64,000 nucleotides of DNA from Panax quinquefolius (lineage: Eukaryota > Streptophyta > Magnoliopsida > Apiales > Araliaceae): assembly GCA_020205615.1 (NCBI GenBank), contig CM035166.1, positions 82,141,135-82,205,134 of the forward strand, given 5' to 3'. Under the pieces are notes generated by a model. It saw only the letters and a program-made list of their open reading frames with translations. It was not told the DNA's origin and did no database searches. The position numbers were made by a program, and so were the translations under genes. Position 1 is the stretch's first letter. Every line of letters starts with the position of its first letter. Of this stretch, positions 37,379-50,149 are shown in pieces.

Positions 37379-38006
37379 TTCGAAAAATTTGTGTTTATAG
37401 TCTATTTTTACTAATTTCATCGTTCTAGACTCGAATATCATGTCCGCGTCTCCAAATTCAATTCCGAACTCAAATTCAATTTTTAATAACATTCATCATT
37501 AATATTATAATTCACAATATTTAACAACCGTGTCGCTTCCATGAAAGAGGGACTTTCCGATAAGGATTTCTCCTTATCACTGCGCAATTGTGATTAGATG
37601 ACCAAACCTCTCCTCGATAGAACTTCTAGACATTGTCAATATTGCAAATAAGAATATGAATAAATTTGTCATCTCAATTATTGATTTAATAATATAACAT
37701 ATTATGTAGATGATACTATAACAATAATTGAATCAATAATACGAGAGATATGATGCAAAGAATTATTGTAGAAAGTAATAATTGAGTATAACCGAGTGAC
37801 TTCACATAAGCATCAATAACCAATACCGCAGTACTACTATGCAACCACACTGCATCATCGTTATTTTACTACCGATTATTTTATAACAACTTGTTTACTT
37901 TGAAAAATTTTCAAATACGACCTTTAACTTTAAACTTTTATCAATTTAACTATTTACCAAAATAGAAAATTGAATACTTTTATTTCATAAAATTCGTGAT
38001 CTCACA

Positions 38007-38331
38007 ATCTCCCTCCTTATGAAATTTCTCCCAAAATTTATACGCACTGTGAGTTCAAGAGATGAGAATACCTTGCTTTTTTCGATCAGACATTCCCGAT
38101 TATATCCTCTCAGATCATAATTTTTCCATTGCTCATCTCCGTATTTCGTATATCATTCTAGAATATATCTTCAAAACAAAGGTTAATTGACATATCACAA
38201 ATTGTCAACTTATCAAGTAAAAATTTCACTTAGGTAAGCCACACACTATAAAGGCATATTACTTGCTCTTCCCTCCTAGTTCTAGACTCATATATCCGCC
38301 AAATGACCATATCCCTAAGCTCGATACCATT
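38007..38331 (-). mobile_element. LTR-A interior, second copy (325 bases)
   Basis: It has the same organisation as 718-1051: polypurine tract complement at 38007-38019, primer site complement at about 38319-38329 (gctcgatacca, one T short of the intact gctctgatacca), and no coding remnant. It aligns with 718-1051 along its full length. Confidence 0.85.
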
Positions 38332-39472
38332 TGTGGACGCCCCAAAATAGGTATACATCACCCATCTTGAGTCGCCAGATATCATACTATAAAATCAAAT
38401 ACAAACTTCATTTATACAATCATTGAACCGCTGTCAGACAGAGTACGAAAAATGTATAAGTCATGAGTTTTAATACAAATACATATAACTCTCATGGTGC
38501 CTCACCACAAGACCTTACAATGGTACCTCACATAAAGGTACAAATCAAAAACTATTTTAGAAATTAAAATCTTTGGCAAGTGCTCAAGAAAACCTTCGTA
38601 TATGGGAGGCCACGCGTCAGGTTATGATAGATATCATATGTCCATTGCAATTATCTTTGGTTGATCCAAAAGTCCCCAAAGAAAACAAGAAGATTACTAT
38701 CGCCTTCTTTTCCAATGGTGAGTCTTCTCTTGACATATAATTATCTCCGCTTGTCTCCAAGTGGAAATTATATTTCAAATATACTCCAAGATCATATAGG
38801 TAGTGCTCAGAGATATACTCAAAGAAGTGGATGTGCACAACCATGTCTTATGATAACACAAGGTAGTATGTCATTAGACATCTCGTATGATAGTGGCAAA
38901 ATACCCTTCCAAAGTCAGGTTCACCTCACCCTATTCGGCTTCACCAAAATTAAATATCAAATGACGATACAATACTGACACACTTATCTAAAGTTCTCAA
39001 CAAAATTATTTACATACTATTTATGGATAACCTCAACACTATGGACCACCGCTCTATTCCCCTCGTTATCCCCGTCAACCCAAATACACTCTTTTATTAC
39101 CCGAAAGGAATTCAAGCAAAGGGTGAACACAAATAGCCCAAGAAGAATATCACGACTAAAGATAATTAAATTATCAATAGCTTTCACAATAATAATAATC
39201 GTAGATTTAGAACATATGGTAGATGATAAAACTTTTCTACCATAGTTGCAAATAAACGAGCAATCCATTAAAGAGTCAAATAGTACTATAAGGTCTACTA
39301 TCTTATCCATGTTAAAGTCCACCAACAATGTTTTATCCTCAGAAATCAATCAACAGCTCATGTCCACAATCATATAAATAACTCATAATCATAATGGTGG
39401 TACTAAATTCCTCTTCGCACTCAAAGACGAAAATAATTTTATCACCTATCTTCACCAAACATCAAAAATCAT
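38332..39472 (-). mobile_element. LTR-A element, 5' LTR, cut by the sequence gap
   Basis: It starts TGTGGACGCCCC and follows the complete LTR for about 1.1 kb, then enters the N run. The matching segment of the complete LTR is 33510-34655. The frames at 38617-38844, 38661-38978 and 39017-39349 are LTR sequence. Confidence 0.85.
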
Positions 39473-39572
39473 NNNNNNNNNNNNNNNNNNNNNNNNNNNN
39501 NNNNNNNNNNNNNNNNNNNNNNNNNNNNNNNNNNNNNNNNNNNNNNNNNNNNNNNNNNNNNNNNNNNNNNNN
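39473..39572. other. Assembly gap (100 N)
   Basis: A run of exactly 100 N, the usual placeholder for a scaffold join of unknown length. The sequences on the two sides do not continue one another. True spacing and orientation across it are unknown. Confidence 0.97.
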
Positions 39573-39747
39573 GAGCCATCTAAAGAAATTCAAACACCGT
39601 GAGTAATTTACAAGTCGCCATAAATTGAAAATGTCCATCACGGAATCAATCTAGATTCAAGAAACTCAATCTGTGATCACATGATTCCTAGGCTCACACG
39701 ATGCCGCAATTTATATGAAAGCGAAGTAATTATATATATAAAAGTCA

Positions 39748-39790
<43 letters not shown>

Positions 39791-40080
39791 CATGATCAAC
39801 CACCACGAAGCACCTCCACGAGGGATCAAAATGTAAATAAAGCAATAACACGATCAACCGCCACTTAAGTAAACTCTAAAGTAGACTAAATGTAAATAAA
39901 TCAAGAACGATCAACCGCCATGAAGTAAACTCGGTAGGGATCGAATGTAAATAAAGTTCATAAAGGCTACTAAGTAAACTCCAGTTCGATGTAAATGTAA
40001 TATATATATAAGAGGTAAACGCGCATGATATATATATCGATCCCCTTGGTTTATCATTTCATGATTTGTCTATATATATA
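39573..40080. repeat. Unassigned stretch with (AT)n and a 57-base tandem repeat
   Basis: After the gap there are about 160 bases that I cannot assign. An (AT)n tract follows (about 39750-39787). Then come three and a half units of about 57 bases starting near 39794, 39852, 39909 and 39966, with the cores gatcaaccgcca and aaatgtaaataaa. Another short AT-rich stretch leads to the LTR-A end at 40081. No gene is visible. Confidence 0.7.
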
Positions 40081-41064
40081 TGTGACGCCCCCAAAATAGG
40101 TATACATCACCCATTTTGAGTCGCCAAATACATGGTACAAAATTCAAATACAACTTAATTACACAAGTGTCGTGTAAAATATGAAAAAAACATAAGTTGA
40201 GAGTTTTAATACAAATATTATTTTCTAGACTGTATTCAAACTCAAATGGAGTTCTTATTACATTTATTATTACACTATTTCACTGAATAGTGAGGACTAC
40301 TAATGCAAACATCTCGATCGTCACCCGCTCCCGATTAGTCCCAATTTATATTCTCATTTTCAAGAGAACAATGAAAACAAAGGGTGAGCTCAACTAACCC
40401 AAAGAAGAAATATTATGACTAAGATAATGCATAATAAAGTATCGTTAGCCTTGAACAGTGTTAAACTGATAAAATATAATAAACATCACATTTAACTACA
40501 GCGGAACAAGCAATCCATTAGAAGAGTCAAGTAGAGCATGATATCTACTATCTTCTATGATTTAAAAAGTTTTTCATCAACTTTATCACTGAGACTCAGC
40601 TTAATAAATAAAACACATCATCGAATCATCCCTGCACTACGGGCCAAGGATATTCATGTAATTATCAACAGTCATGATCATACCAACAACTGTCCAGCAG
40701 TGCACTACGGGCCAATGAAGACATTTACCACATCATTTGTAACATTACGGTCATGGTTATACCGAATAATCCATGGTCATAATCATACCAATCAATAGTA
40801 CATCTATGCACGTAAGCCACAAATGACTTTTATCACAATATAAGCATAAGAATGATGACAATGATATAAGAATTCAATTAAAAGAAAGCAAAGGATAAAT
40901 TTTTAAAGATTTATAACTTAATTTATCCAGAATTCAATAATGTCACATTTGTCAACATAATACTACTTTGTGGAGTAAAATTCAAGAATAATATTGTATC
41001 AAAAATGATTTGGACAACAAAGAAATCAATTTTTGTCATGAATAATTCTCCGGTGAATAGTATA
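40081..41064 (-). mobile_element. Truncated LTR of an LTR-A relative
   Basis: It starts TGTGACGCCCCCAAAATAGG on the plus strand and carries three hairpin units (about 40627, 40695 and 40802). It ends where the next LTR starts at 41065, so only the last about 1 kb of the LTR in sense direction is left. It is closer to the next fragment than to LTR-A proper (shared tggtacaaaat and ttttgtggagtaaaattcaag blocks). Confidence 0.75.
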
Positions 41065-43191
41065 TGTGACGCCCCAAAATAGGTATACATCACCCATCTT
41101 GAAAGTCACCAAATATATGGTACAAAATTTAAATACAACTTAATTATACAATACCGTAAAATACTTAACACAAAACATAATCTAAGAGTTTTAATAAGAA
41201 TATTGTCATCTAGATAATATCCACACTTTCAATGGAGTCCTCATTACATTTATTGTCACACTATTTTATAGTAATAGTGAGGACTACTAAAACAACCATC
41301 CGGACAAATCAATCCGCACTCCCACTCTCACAGCCCATATATATTCTCATTTCTCAAGAGAAAAGTGAAAGAAAGGGTGAGCTCAACTAGCCCCAAGAAG
41401 AAATATTATGACTAAGATAATGCAAAATAATTTATCGTTAGCCTTCAACAATGTTAAACTGATAAAATATAACAAACATCAAGTTTAACTGCAGCGGAAC
41501 AAGCAATCCATTGGAAGAGTCAAGTAGAGAATAAAATCTACTATCTTCTATGATTTAAAAGGTTTTTCATCACTTTTATTGCTGAGACTCAGCTTAATAA
41601 ATAAACCACATCATCCCTGCAATACGGCCAAGGATATTCATTAGTATCACGACCACAATTTATCCATGCACTACGAGCCAAGGATATTCGTGTATTCATC
41701 AATGGTCATGATCATGCAAACAACTGTCCATCAATGCACTACGGCCCATGAGGACTTTTACCACATCATTTGTAACATTACGGTCATGATTATACCGAAT
41801 AATCCTTGGTCATAATCATACCAACTCCATCTATGCACTACAGGGCCACAGATGACTTTCAACATATTATAAACATGAGGATGATGACAATGATATAAGA
41901 ATTCAATAAAACAAGTTCAAGGATAAATTTTTAAAGATTTATAATTTAATTTATCCATGATACGTCCAAATTGTCAACATGATACTGTTTTGTGGAGTAA
42001 AATTCAAGAATGCTCAGAAGAATATTTCCATGAAAAGATACTGGATGAAGCACAAATATCCAGGATATTCTACAAATTTCATGGAGTATAGAAGCCAAAA
42101 CTTTAACCAACTAAGTATAATAGAATATATGAAACTGTAAATGGATTTTTTCCCGCCATGCGTTAATCCACGTAGACAGATCATTTCCATAATTTAATAA
42201 GGAATGAATACAAAGGATCATTCACCATGCATGCGGTAGTCCACATGTATGTGTTATTCCAAGAGAATAATAAAAATGGAATAATGAGAAGAATTCACCA
42301 TGCATTAATAGATCAAGAAAGACAAAGTTATTCCAATGTAATAATAAAAAATGGAATAACAAAAGAATTCACCGGGCATGCGATAGATCAGCATAAAAGT
42401 TATTCCAATAGAATAATAAAGAATGGAATAACAACCCTTACGAGTATTGAAAAAATAACTCTCATGAATACGAAAGAAATAATACCCTTTACCTTAGAAG
42501 AAACTGGATACTGGAATAGTAATGTAGCAGACTTCTTTTCTTCTTTCTCTCTATAATTTCTTTCTATAATAATTGCTCTTGTGAGACTTAGTGAATTGGT
42601 GAGAATGAAAGAAGAATGAGCTTCTAATTATAGGAAAATATAGTTTCGATAATCGCACGCGTTTGGGGCTCAAATATTACAAAGATAATACATTCCTCTT
42701 TTCTTCATTTTTAATTTAGTCCCGCAAGTATTATCAAACTTGTACCACCTCCCTTAATAGTAAATAATATGAATTAATTGTTCATTCATATGACTTAATA
42801 GTATAATCATGTGAAAAACTAATTACAAAGATATAGACCTTCATCTATACCTCCATTTTAATTTAGTCATGCAAGTATTATCAATCTTGCACCACCTCCC
42901 TAATAGTACATGAATGTGAATCAATAGTACACACATGTGAACAAATAGTTATAAGCATATGAAATAATAGCAATTAATTGCTCATTTATTCGATTAATTA
43001 CCCGATCGGGTCAATATAACCTCCAGACATCAATTATTATCGAAATAAATGTCGATTTCCACTAACACTAATAATCCCAACACATGAAACTATCAATTTC
43101 ATCTCGTAATTAACACGTAACTTATTCATCATTAATATTATAACTCACAATATTTAACAACCAAAAGTCGCTCCTGTGAAATAGGGTCTTT
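41065..43191 (-). mobile_element. Partial LTR of an LTR-A relative, cut by a copia insertion
   Basis: It starts TGTGACGCCCC and follows the LTR-A order: hairpin units (41605-41850), inverted-arm units (42185-42435), the region around the TATA position (about 42628, here worn to taattata) and part of U3 matching 37480-37560. It ends abruptly at 43191, where a copia LTR begins (TGAAAGTAA). The remainder of this LTR is not in the window. It differs from LTR-A by several internal deletions. Confidence 0.78.
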
Positions 43192-43489
43192 TGAAAGTAA
43201 GATATACACAAGCCAATCATATTTGATGATAAAGCATATACTTTGTAACAATTTTATTCATTTATTAATAAAAAGTATTAATTTATTAAAGGCTTTTAAT
43301 TATCTACATGATGTCTTTGTTTTATAATATGTGATAAACCCATAGTTTTAAGCAATGCTTTTAGAATAATGATGATGATCATTCTAATGAGATCTAAATT
43401 CTTAAAAAGCTTAAAACTAAAATAGTTCCCAATCATTGGATTACTATATTGGGGATTAGTGAATCCGGATAGATTGGTACATACGTTGC
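43192..43489 (+). mobile_element. Copia-family LTR, plus-strand, first ~300 bases
   Basis: It starts TGAAAGTAA, the LTR start of this copia family, and is an inverted copy of 45062-45355. It stops at 43489 (catacgttgc), where LTR1 begins on the other strand. The missing rest of the same LTR, starting at the next LTR base, is found at 61128. So one LTR was split by a 17.6 kb insertion. The frame at 43296-43544 is LTR sequence. Confidence 0.85.
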
Positions 43490-45355
43490 TGTTAGGTTTG
43501 TAATATTCATGAATGCAATCAAATTGCAAAATAGTTTGAAGCATGTAAAATCGAGTTTAAAATTTTTACAAACCATATACCCGGATCACCCTTTATGCAC
43601 AATTATTAATTAAACGAAAAGATATGAAGAACAAGAATCATACCCTTGAATATTCGAGCTTCCTCAAGTACAAGTTCACCTCCAATCCTTTTCGCATTCA
43701 ACTTGAATCCACCGGGTTTGGTTCCTTCCTTTGATCAACGTTAGCCACCCAAATGTTTGGCCTCTAGAGGTGATCCACCAAGGAATAATAAAGATTCAAG
43801 AAAATGGGTGGTTGGCTAAACCCTAGTTTTTCTATCTCTATAGAAAAAGAGCGTACTCTCCAACTTTTGGAATAACGTATATTTGATATCTGATATAAGA
43901 CTCCTCTTATAAAGATATTATGTCACCCTATTTTAATTAAAATAAGGTATTATTTATTTAATTAAACTCTTTTAATTAAATGAGCTCCCTAATCCTATTA
44001 GGGGTAATTAATTAAACTCCTTTAACTAATTTTCCTTCCTAATCCAATTAGGAATAAATGAGAGTACTTATATTAAATTAATTCCTAAACTCTTTTAGAA
44101 ATTAAAATAATAATAATAATTGTAATAATATTAATAAGACTCCTCTTATTAATTTATATTTAATATTTCTAAAATATTAAATAATAAATATTAAGCTATT
44201 TAATTTATTCTATCACCATAGATTAAATTAAATATACATAATATATTATTACGATTATGCCATTAACTTCTTAAATAATTATTCTTCCTTTTATGGTGTG
44301 ACCCTTTAGGTTCTCCATATTAAATAGGTTGTGAATAAATCAATTAGAACAATTCTAATCTTATTTAAATAAATAAATTAAACAATTAATTTATTTAAAT
44401 AAATAATATTTATTCTACAATAGGGATAAGCCTCCCTAATGATCAACGACTTTCCGGATAATATAGATTTCAACATTAATCATAAAAGAACCTTTGAGTA
44501 AATAGTTACAAAGTGCACAATTCAATCCTTCCACCATACAATGTCCCAATTAAATATAAGACATGAAATTTTGTCAAGTCTTATTTTATTTAATTATATG
44601 TATTTCGATCCTTAAATACCACAACACCAAATAATGCAAATTAGAAACTCCTTTCTAATTTCATTACATTGCCAAGGACTCTTTGGGTTGTCATTTATCG
44701 AATCACATAGGACATTTCTCTTCTTTTATTAGAAGTGGTAGATTCTTTATTGATCATATATTATCTCCATGTACAACTTATTATACCCAAGCATACCCTT
44801 TGATATACCCTAAGGGTCTTAAGGAATAAGTCAAAGTATAACTCATCATACACAAGATACTATGATGATCTCAAGTCCAAGGATCACTTGTACTACTATC
44901 ACTACAGGAATTCCTATTGACAGGCAAGTAAAACTCCATTAGGTATTCCTTAGCGAGCCAACGTTCAAATGAACTTATTCTCTAATAAGCACTACATACT
45001 TGCTTTAGTGTCTCCACACAAATGATCGTGAGATCAATCATCCTCATCAATGAGCAAGCAACGTATGTACCAATCTATCCAGGATTCACTAATCCCCAAT
45101 TTAGTAATCCAATGATTGGGAACTATTTTAGTTTTAAGCTTTCTAAGAATTTAGATCTCATTAGAATGATCATCATCATTATTCTAAAAGCATTGCTTAA
45201 AACTATGGGTTTATCACATATTATAAAACAAACATCATGTAGATAATTAAAAGCCTTTAATAAATTAATACTTTTTATTAATAAATGAATAAGATTGTTA
45301 CAAAGTATATGCTTTATCATCAAACATGATTGGCTTTGTGTGCATATTACTTTCA
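43490..45355 (-). mobile_element. Copia outer element, 3' LTR (LTR1, subtype A)
   Basis: A complete LTR of 1866 bases. On the plus strand it runs from TGTTAGGTTTG (43490) to ATTACTTTCA (45355); in sense it starts TGAAAG and ends CCTAACA. It contains a series of perfect stem-loops (about 43900-44420). The region near 43870-43930 is the subtype A form (tatttgatatctgatataag). The polypurine tract follows at 45356. Confidence 0.88.
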
Positions 45356-48237
45356 ATCTCCCACTTGCACTAAAGCCAATCGCCATGGTATCTTATACTC
45401 TTCTTCTCTAAGTGACGATTATCACATTTTGTTGGATAAGCTTTAGTTAATGGATATGTAATGTTGTTCATGAGAGTCCACTATCTCTATAGTGATTTCC
45501 CATCTTTCAATGATTCTAATAATCAAATGAAAGTGCCACAACACATGTTTAGATCCAAGATGAGACTTAGGAACTATTCTAATTACGTAATGAACTTTTA
45601 ATCCAAACAATCAACTTGCGACTTCATTTATAGCTATATACTTTGTCTTTATCACTAAACCAAAGAACTCTTTGATGTTTGGAACCTTTCAATTCATGCG
45701 CACTACATTGATCATGGTAACACTTTACCTTAAAGTGAATTTTTACGTCATCTTGGTGCATGTCTGAAAAAAAAACTTGAGTCATTAAGCCCTCTAGTTT
45801 TAATTTAGACCCACCATGAATATGATCACATCCTTAGTGCCGGTTAAGCACTTTAAGATGTTTTTCACTGACTCATAGTGATCTTCTCCAGAATATGACC
45901 GATCAACATTAGATCTTGTATATTTAATTGCATACATGATTGTCACTCATGCGATCTCTCTTTTCAGGAATCTGTGGGGACTATAAAGAGAGATACACTC
46001 CAAGGCTCATCAACATGAGACATTTCTTGGAGTTTGCCATGCTAAACGACTTTAGCATCAAATGAATATACGTTCCTTGGGTTAAGTTGAGCATCCTTTT
46101 AAATCTATCTATATAGATTTTATCCCCAATTAAGATACTCTTCCCAAATCATTCGTGGAGGAATGTTTAGACAACTTTATCTTTCTTGATTGTAGCATTG
46201 GTATGTTATTCCTCATCCGTAGTATATCAACATATAATACTAAAAATTTCATGATGCTCCCTAATTGACCCTTTTTTATACACACTATGTTCATTCTTAT
46301 TTTTGATAAAATCAAACTCTTTTGATTGCCTCATCAAAACGAATGTTCCATATTTGAGAAACTTGCTTCAATCCATTTCTCGAAAGTGTCTCAACACTTA
46401 CCTCATCGTATGTAATCTGGATCATCATCTTCTATGATGTGTACCTCATCATCATCATCCATGATGAATCCATACCTCCTAGGTATCTTTGGTACTATTC
46501 AGTTTGATTGATTCAGGTTGTGGTATAATAGGTCTATCTATAGGTTCCTCTTATTTGACTTATAGTGTTTTGTGGTTCTTGAACTTTTCAAGATCTATTA
46601 TCCTCCCACTAGCCCCTTTTAATGATAAACACCTTTATCTTAGAAGGTAGTGTTTTTTGTAATAAACACCTTTTGCTAAGTAGGAATTATAGAACATATA
46701 CCCTAAACTTACTTTAGGATGTCCCACAAATCTGTACATGTCAAATCTTGTCCCAAGCTTATCCTTCGAAACCTTTTCACATAAGTTGGACAACCCCTTA
46801 TCTTAACATACTTAAGATTAGGAATCCTCCCATCCATAACTTTTATGGAGTCTTGAAATGGATTTTGAGGTTACCTTTTTGTAGATGCGTACCATTTCTA
46901 GGACATGATCCTAGAAGGATCTTTGGATGTCAGTAAAATCATTATGGACCGTACCATGTTCAACAATGTATGATTTTTCCTTTTTGATACATCAATCAAT
47001 TATTACGTATCAGGAGGCGTCCATTATGAGAAAACCATTTAAGATGATCTAGAAACTAATAGCACAAGTATTTATTCCTTGATCTAATCAAAGAATCTTA
47101 ATACATTGCCAATTTGTTTCACTTCTGAATTCTTTGAACCTTTCAAATAATTCACACTTGTATTTCATCAAATACATACATTCAACTCTTTGAATGATCA
47201 TCTCCTTTTCTTATACTAATTTGTTCAATATGCAAAATTATTTTCATGTAAGTCAAGTATACAAAATTTATTAAGTAATATTCCAGTTCTATACAAAACA
47301 TTATTATTTATTATTATAAATAGAACAACAATTGTTCTTAAATATAATACCAAAGATTTCATTGTCCAACAATAAAATGGAAATAATGTTTCTAACAAGA
47401 ACTGGAATACAATAACAACTTATTGACTTAATAGATTTTGCACGTAGGGATTGCTAAACTATAAGTTTCTATGGCTAATGTAAGAACCTTTGCTTCATTT
47501 CCACACATAGGATTACTTATCTTTGTTTTGCTTTCTACTTCTGCTTGGTCCCTTCATAAATCTATATTTATGATAACCAAAGTCGGTATCCAATACCCAA
47601 GTAGAACCTTGACTTAAAGAAAAATTTATCTCAACCATGAACAAAATAATATTTATAAATCGAAACTTCACTAAGCTTCTTTGGTTAGCCTCTGCAAGAT
47701 GCTTCTCATGATTTCTTTCAAATGTCCGGGCTTATTGTAGTGGAAGCAAACTCCTTTGCTATATCAAATATCGCTTTTGTTCTTATTATCCTTTGTTTTG
47801 CCTTTCTATTTACCTTCTTTGAATCTTTCTTCTTTTCGGAAGATCCTTTGGCCCTACCAAGAAGACTTGGTCTTTCTTGGTTGGAAAGTGACTCTCAACA
47901 TTTTTCAACATGTTAAGCAAATCAATGAGGCGATATCTAGCTTGTTCATATAAAAATTCACAACAATTGTGAAAGGAGTCCAAGAGTGAGTGCAAGATCA
48001 AATCTTGGCTCAACTCTCCATCCATGACAAAATCCGTTGTCCTAATTGATCAATCAAATTGATTATCATTAGGAACTTTTATCTCATCTTGTAGTGCCTT
48101 TGGCCATTCTAGATCGGAAGAGCTCCTTAGATATCTCGATATCTATTAGTCCTACTTTCCTCACCATCAACTACTTGATGTGCGAGGAATATAGGGAGCA
48201 TATAGGAGCATCGCATTACTTTCTAAAAGTAGCAATC
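45356..48237 (-). pseudogene. pol: Copia outer element, gag-pol remnant (RNase H to gag)
   Basis: The polypurine complement (atctcccacttgcac, 45356-45370) abuts LTR1. Reading the minus strand from right to left: gag end with a worn CCHC knuckle (CFHYNKPGH, near 47725-47750), protease (near 47575-47620), integrase/reverse transcriptase junction (near 46690-46830), reverse transcriptase with LVLYVD then I (46213-46240, the second D of YVDD lost), and RNase H end (45420-45700). This gag-protease-integrase-RT-RNase H order is Ty1/copia. Stops and frameshifts are frequent. At 48237 it ends in gag sequence and meets LTR2. The RT piece is the open frame at 46130-46315. Confidence 0.88.
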
Positions 48238-50107
48238 TTTGTAATATTCATAACGCAATCAAATTGCATAAAAGTGCGGAGCGTGTAAAATCGAGTTTAA
48301 AAAATTTACAAACCATATACCGGATCACCCTTTATGCATAATTATTAATTAAACGAAAAGATAAAGAATAAAATCATACCCTTGAAGATCGAGCTTCCTC
48401 AGGTACAAGTTCACCTCCAATCCTTTTCGCGTTCAACTTGAATCCACCGGGTTTGGTTCCTTCCTTTGATCAACGTTAGCCACCCAAGTGTTTGGCCTCT
48501 AGAGGTGATCCACCAAGGAAGAAGAAAATTCAAGAAGAAGGGTGGTTGGCTAAACCCTAGTTTTCTATCTCTATAGAAAGGGTGTACTCTCCCAACAATT
48601 GGAATTATTACGTAGTTGTTAAAGTCAACAACCCGTACCACCCATAATAAGACTCCTCTTATTTATAGATGTGGGCAACCCACCTTAACAATTAAGGAAT
48701 TGGGTTTTATTTAATTAATTAAATTCTTTTAATTAATTAAGCTCCTAATCTTATTAGGGATAATTAATTAAACTCCTTTAACTAATTTTCCTTCCTAATC
48801 CAATTAGGAATAAATGAGAGTACTTATATTAAATTAATTCCTAAACTCTTTTAGAAATTAAAATAATAATAATTGTAATAATATTAATAAGACTCCTCTT
48901 ATTAATTTATATTTAATATTTCTAAAATATTAAATAATAAATATTAAGCTATTTAATTTATTCTATCACCATAGATTAAATTAAATATACTTAACTTATA
49001 TTATTACGATTATGCCATTAACTTCTTAAATAATTATTCTTCCTTTTATGGTGTGACCCTTTAGGTTCTCCATATTAAACAGAGGTTGTGAATAAATCAA
49101 TTAGAACAATTCTAATCTTATTTAAATAAATAAATTAAACAATTAATTTATTTAAATAAATAATATTTATTCTACAATAGGGATAAGCCTCCTAGCGATC
49201 AACGACTTTCGAGATAATATAGATTTCAACATTAATCATTAAAGAACCTTTGAGTAAATATTTTACCGTGACAATTCAATCCTTCCACCATACAATGTCC
49301 CAATTAAATATAAGACATGGAATTCTTGTCAAGTCTTATTTTATTTAATTATATGTATTTCGATCCTTAAATGCACAACTCAAATAATGCAAATTAGAAA
49401 CTCCTTTCTAATTTCATTCGCCTTAGCAAGGACTATCTTGGGTTGTCATTTATCGAATCACATAGGACATTTCTCTTCTTTATTATTAAGTGGTAGATTC
49501 TTTATTGATCATACATTATCTCCATGTACAACTTATTATACCCAAGCATACCCTTTGATATACCCTAAGGGTCTTAAGGAATAAGTCAAAGTATAACTCA
49601 TCATACACAAGATACTATGATGATCTCAAGTCCAAGGATTACTTGTACTACTATCACTCTGAGAATTCCTATTGACAGCAAATAAAACTCCATTAGGTAT
49701 TCCTTAGCGAGCCACGTTCGGTGAACTTATTCTCTAATAAGCACCTACATACTGCTTTTAGTGTCTCCACACAAATGATCATGAGATCAATCATCCTCAT
49801 CCAATGAAGCAAGCAACGTATGTACCAATCTATCCGGATTCACTAATCCCCAATTTAGTAATCCAACGATTGGGAACTATTTTAGTTTTAAGCTTTCTAA
49901 GAATTTAGATCTCATTAGAATGATCATCATCATTATTCTAAAAGCATTGCTTAAAACTATGGGTTTATCACATATTATAAAACGACATCATGTAGATAAT
50001 TAAAAGCCTTTAATAAATTAATACTTTTTATTAATAAATGAATAAGATTGTTACAAAGTATATGCTTTATCATCAAACATGATTGGCTTGTGTGCATACT
50101 ACTTTCA
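48238..50107 (-). mobile_element. Copia inner element, 3' LTR (LTR2, subtype B)
   Basis: 1.87 kb. It lacks only the first few bases (TGTTAGGT) at its plus-strand left end, which joins gag of the outer element. It ends ACTACTTTCA at 50107. Subtype B has 'gttgttaaagtcaacaaccc' and a TATA box where subtype A has 'tatttgatatc'. The minus-strand frame 48411-48641 also occurs in LTR3 (55825-56046) but overlaps untranslated LTR sequence. Confidence 0.88.
48660..48667 (-). promoter_or_regulatory. Copia LTR2 TATA box (TATAAATA)
   Basis: TATAAATA on the minus strand, directly followed by the stem-loop AAGA-GGAG-TCTT. The same arrangement is in LTR3 at 56069-56076. Subtype A LTRs lack this exact box and have TATAAGA. 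Confidence 0.5.
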
Positions 50108-50122
50108 ATCTCCCACTTGCAC
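50108..50122 (-). other. Copia inner element polypurine tract
   Basis: On the minus strand GTGCAAGTGGGAGAT lies directly before the 3' LTR start TGAAAG. The same tract is at 45356-45370. Confidence 0.8.
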
Positions 50123-50149
50123 TAAAGCCAATCGTCATGGTAACTCATA

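Larger units (their letters stand above)
33510..38006 (-). mobile_element. LTR-A element, complete 3' LTR (4.5 kb)
   Basis: This is the only complete LTR-A LTR in the window: plus-strand ends TGTGACGCCCC (33510) and GATCTCACA (38006). Sense (minus) order: U3 with the W-box cluster (37325-37378), TATA box (36822-36829), tandem inverted-arm units (36165-36620), an AT-rich stretch, the hairpin-unit cluster (34700-35305), then the conserved terminal segment ending GGGGCGTCACA. No coding sequence is visible; open frames such as 36165-36431 fall in the repeat tract. At 4.5 kb it exceeds the G1 LTR by about 1.7 kb, yet the two share termini and several blocks. Confidence 0.88.

Noticed and set aside
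39394..39606. Frame with a long X run
   Set aside because: It crosses the 100-N assembly gap.
48411..48641. 76-codon minus-strand frame repeated in LTR2 and LTR3 (55825-56046)
   Set aside because: It lies in the LTR downstream of the TATA box, exists only because LTR copies are similar, and differs by frameshifts between copies. No known domain.
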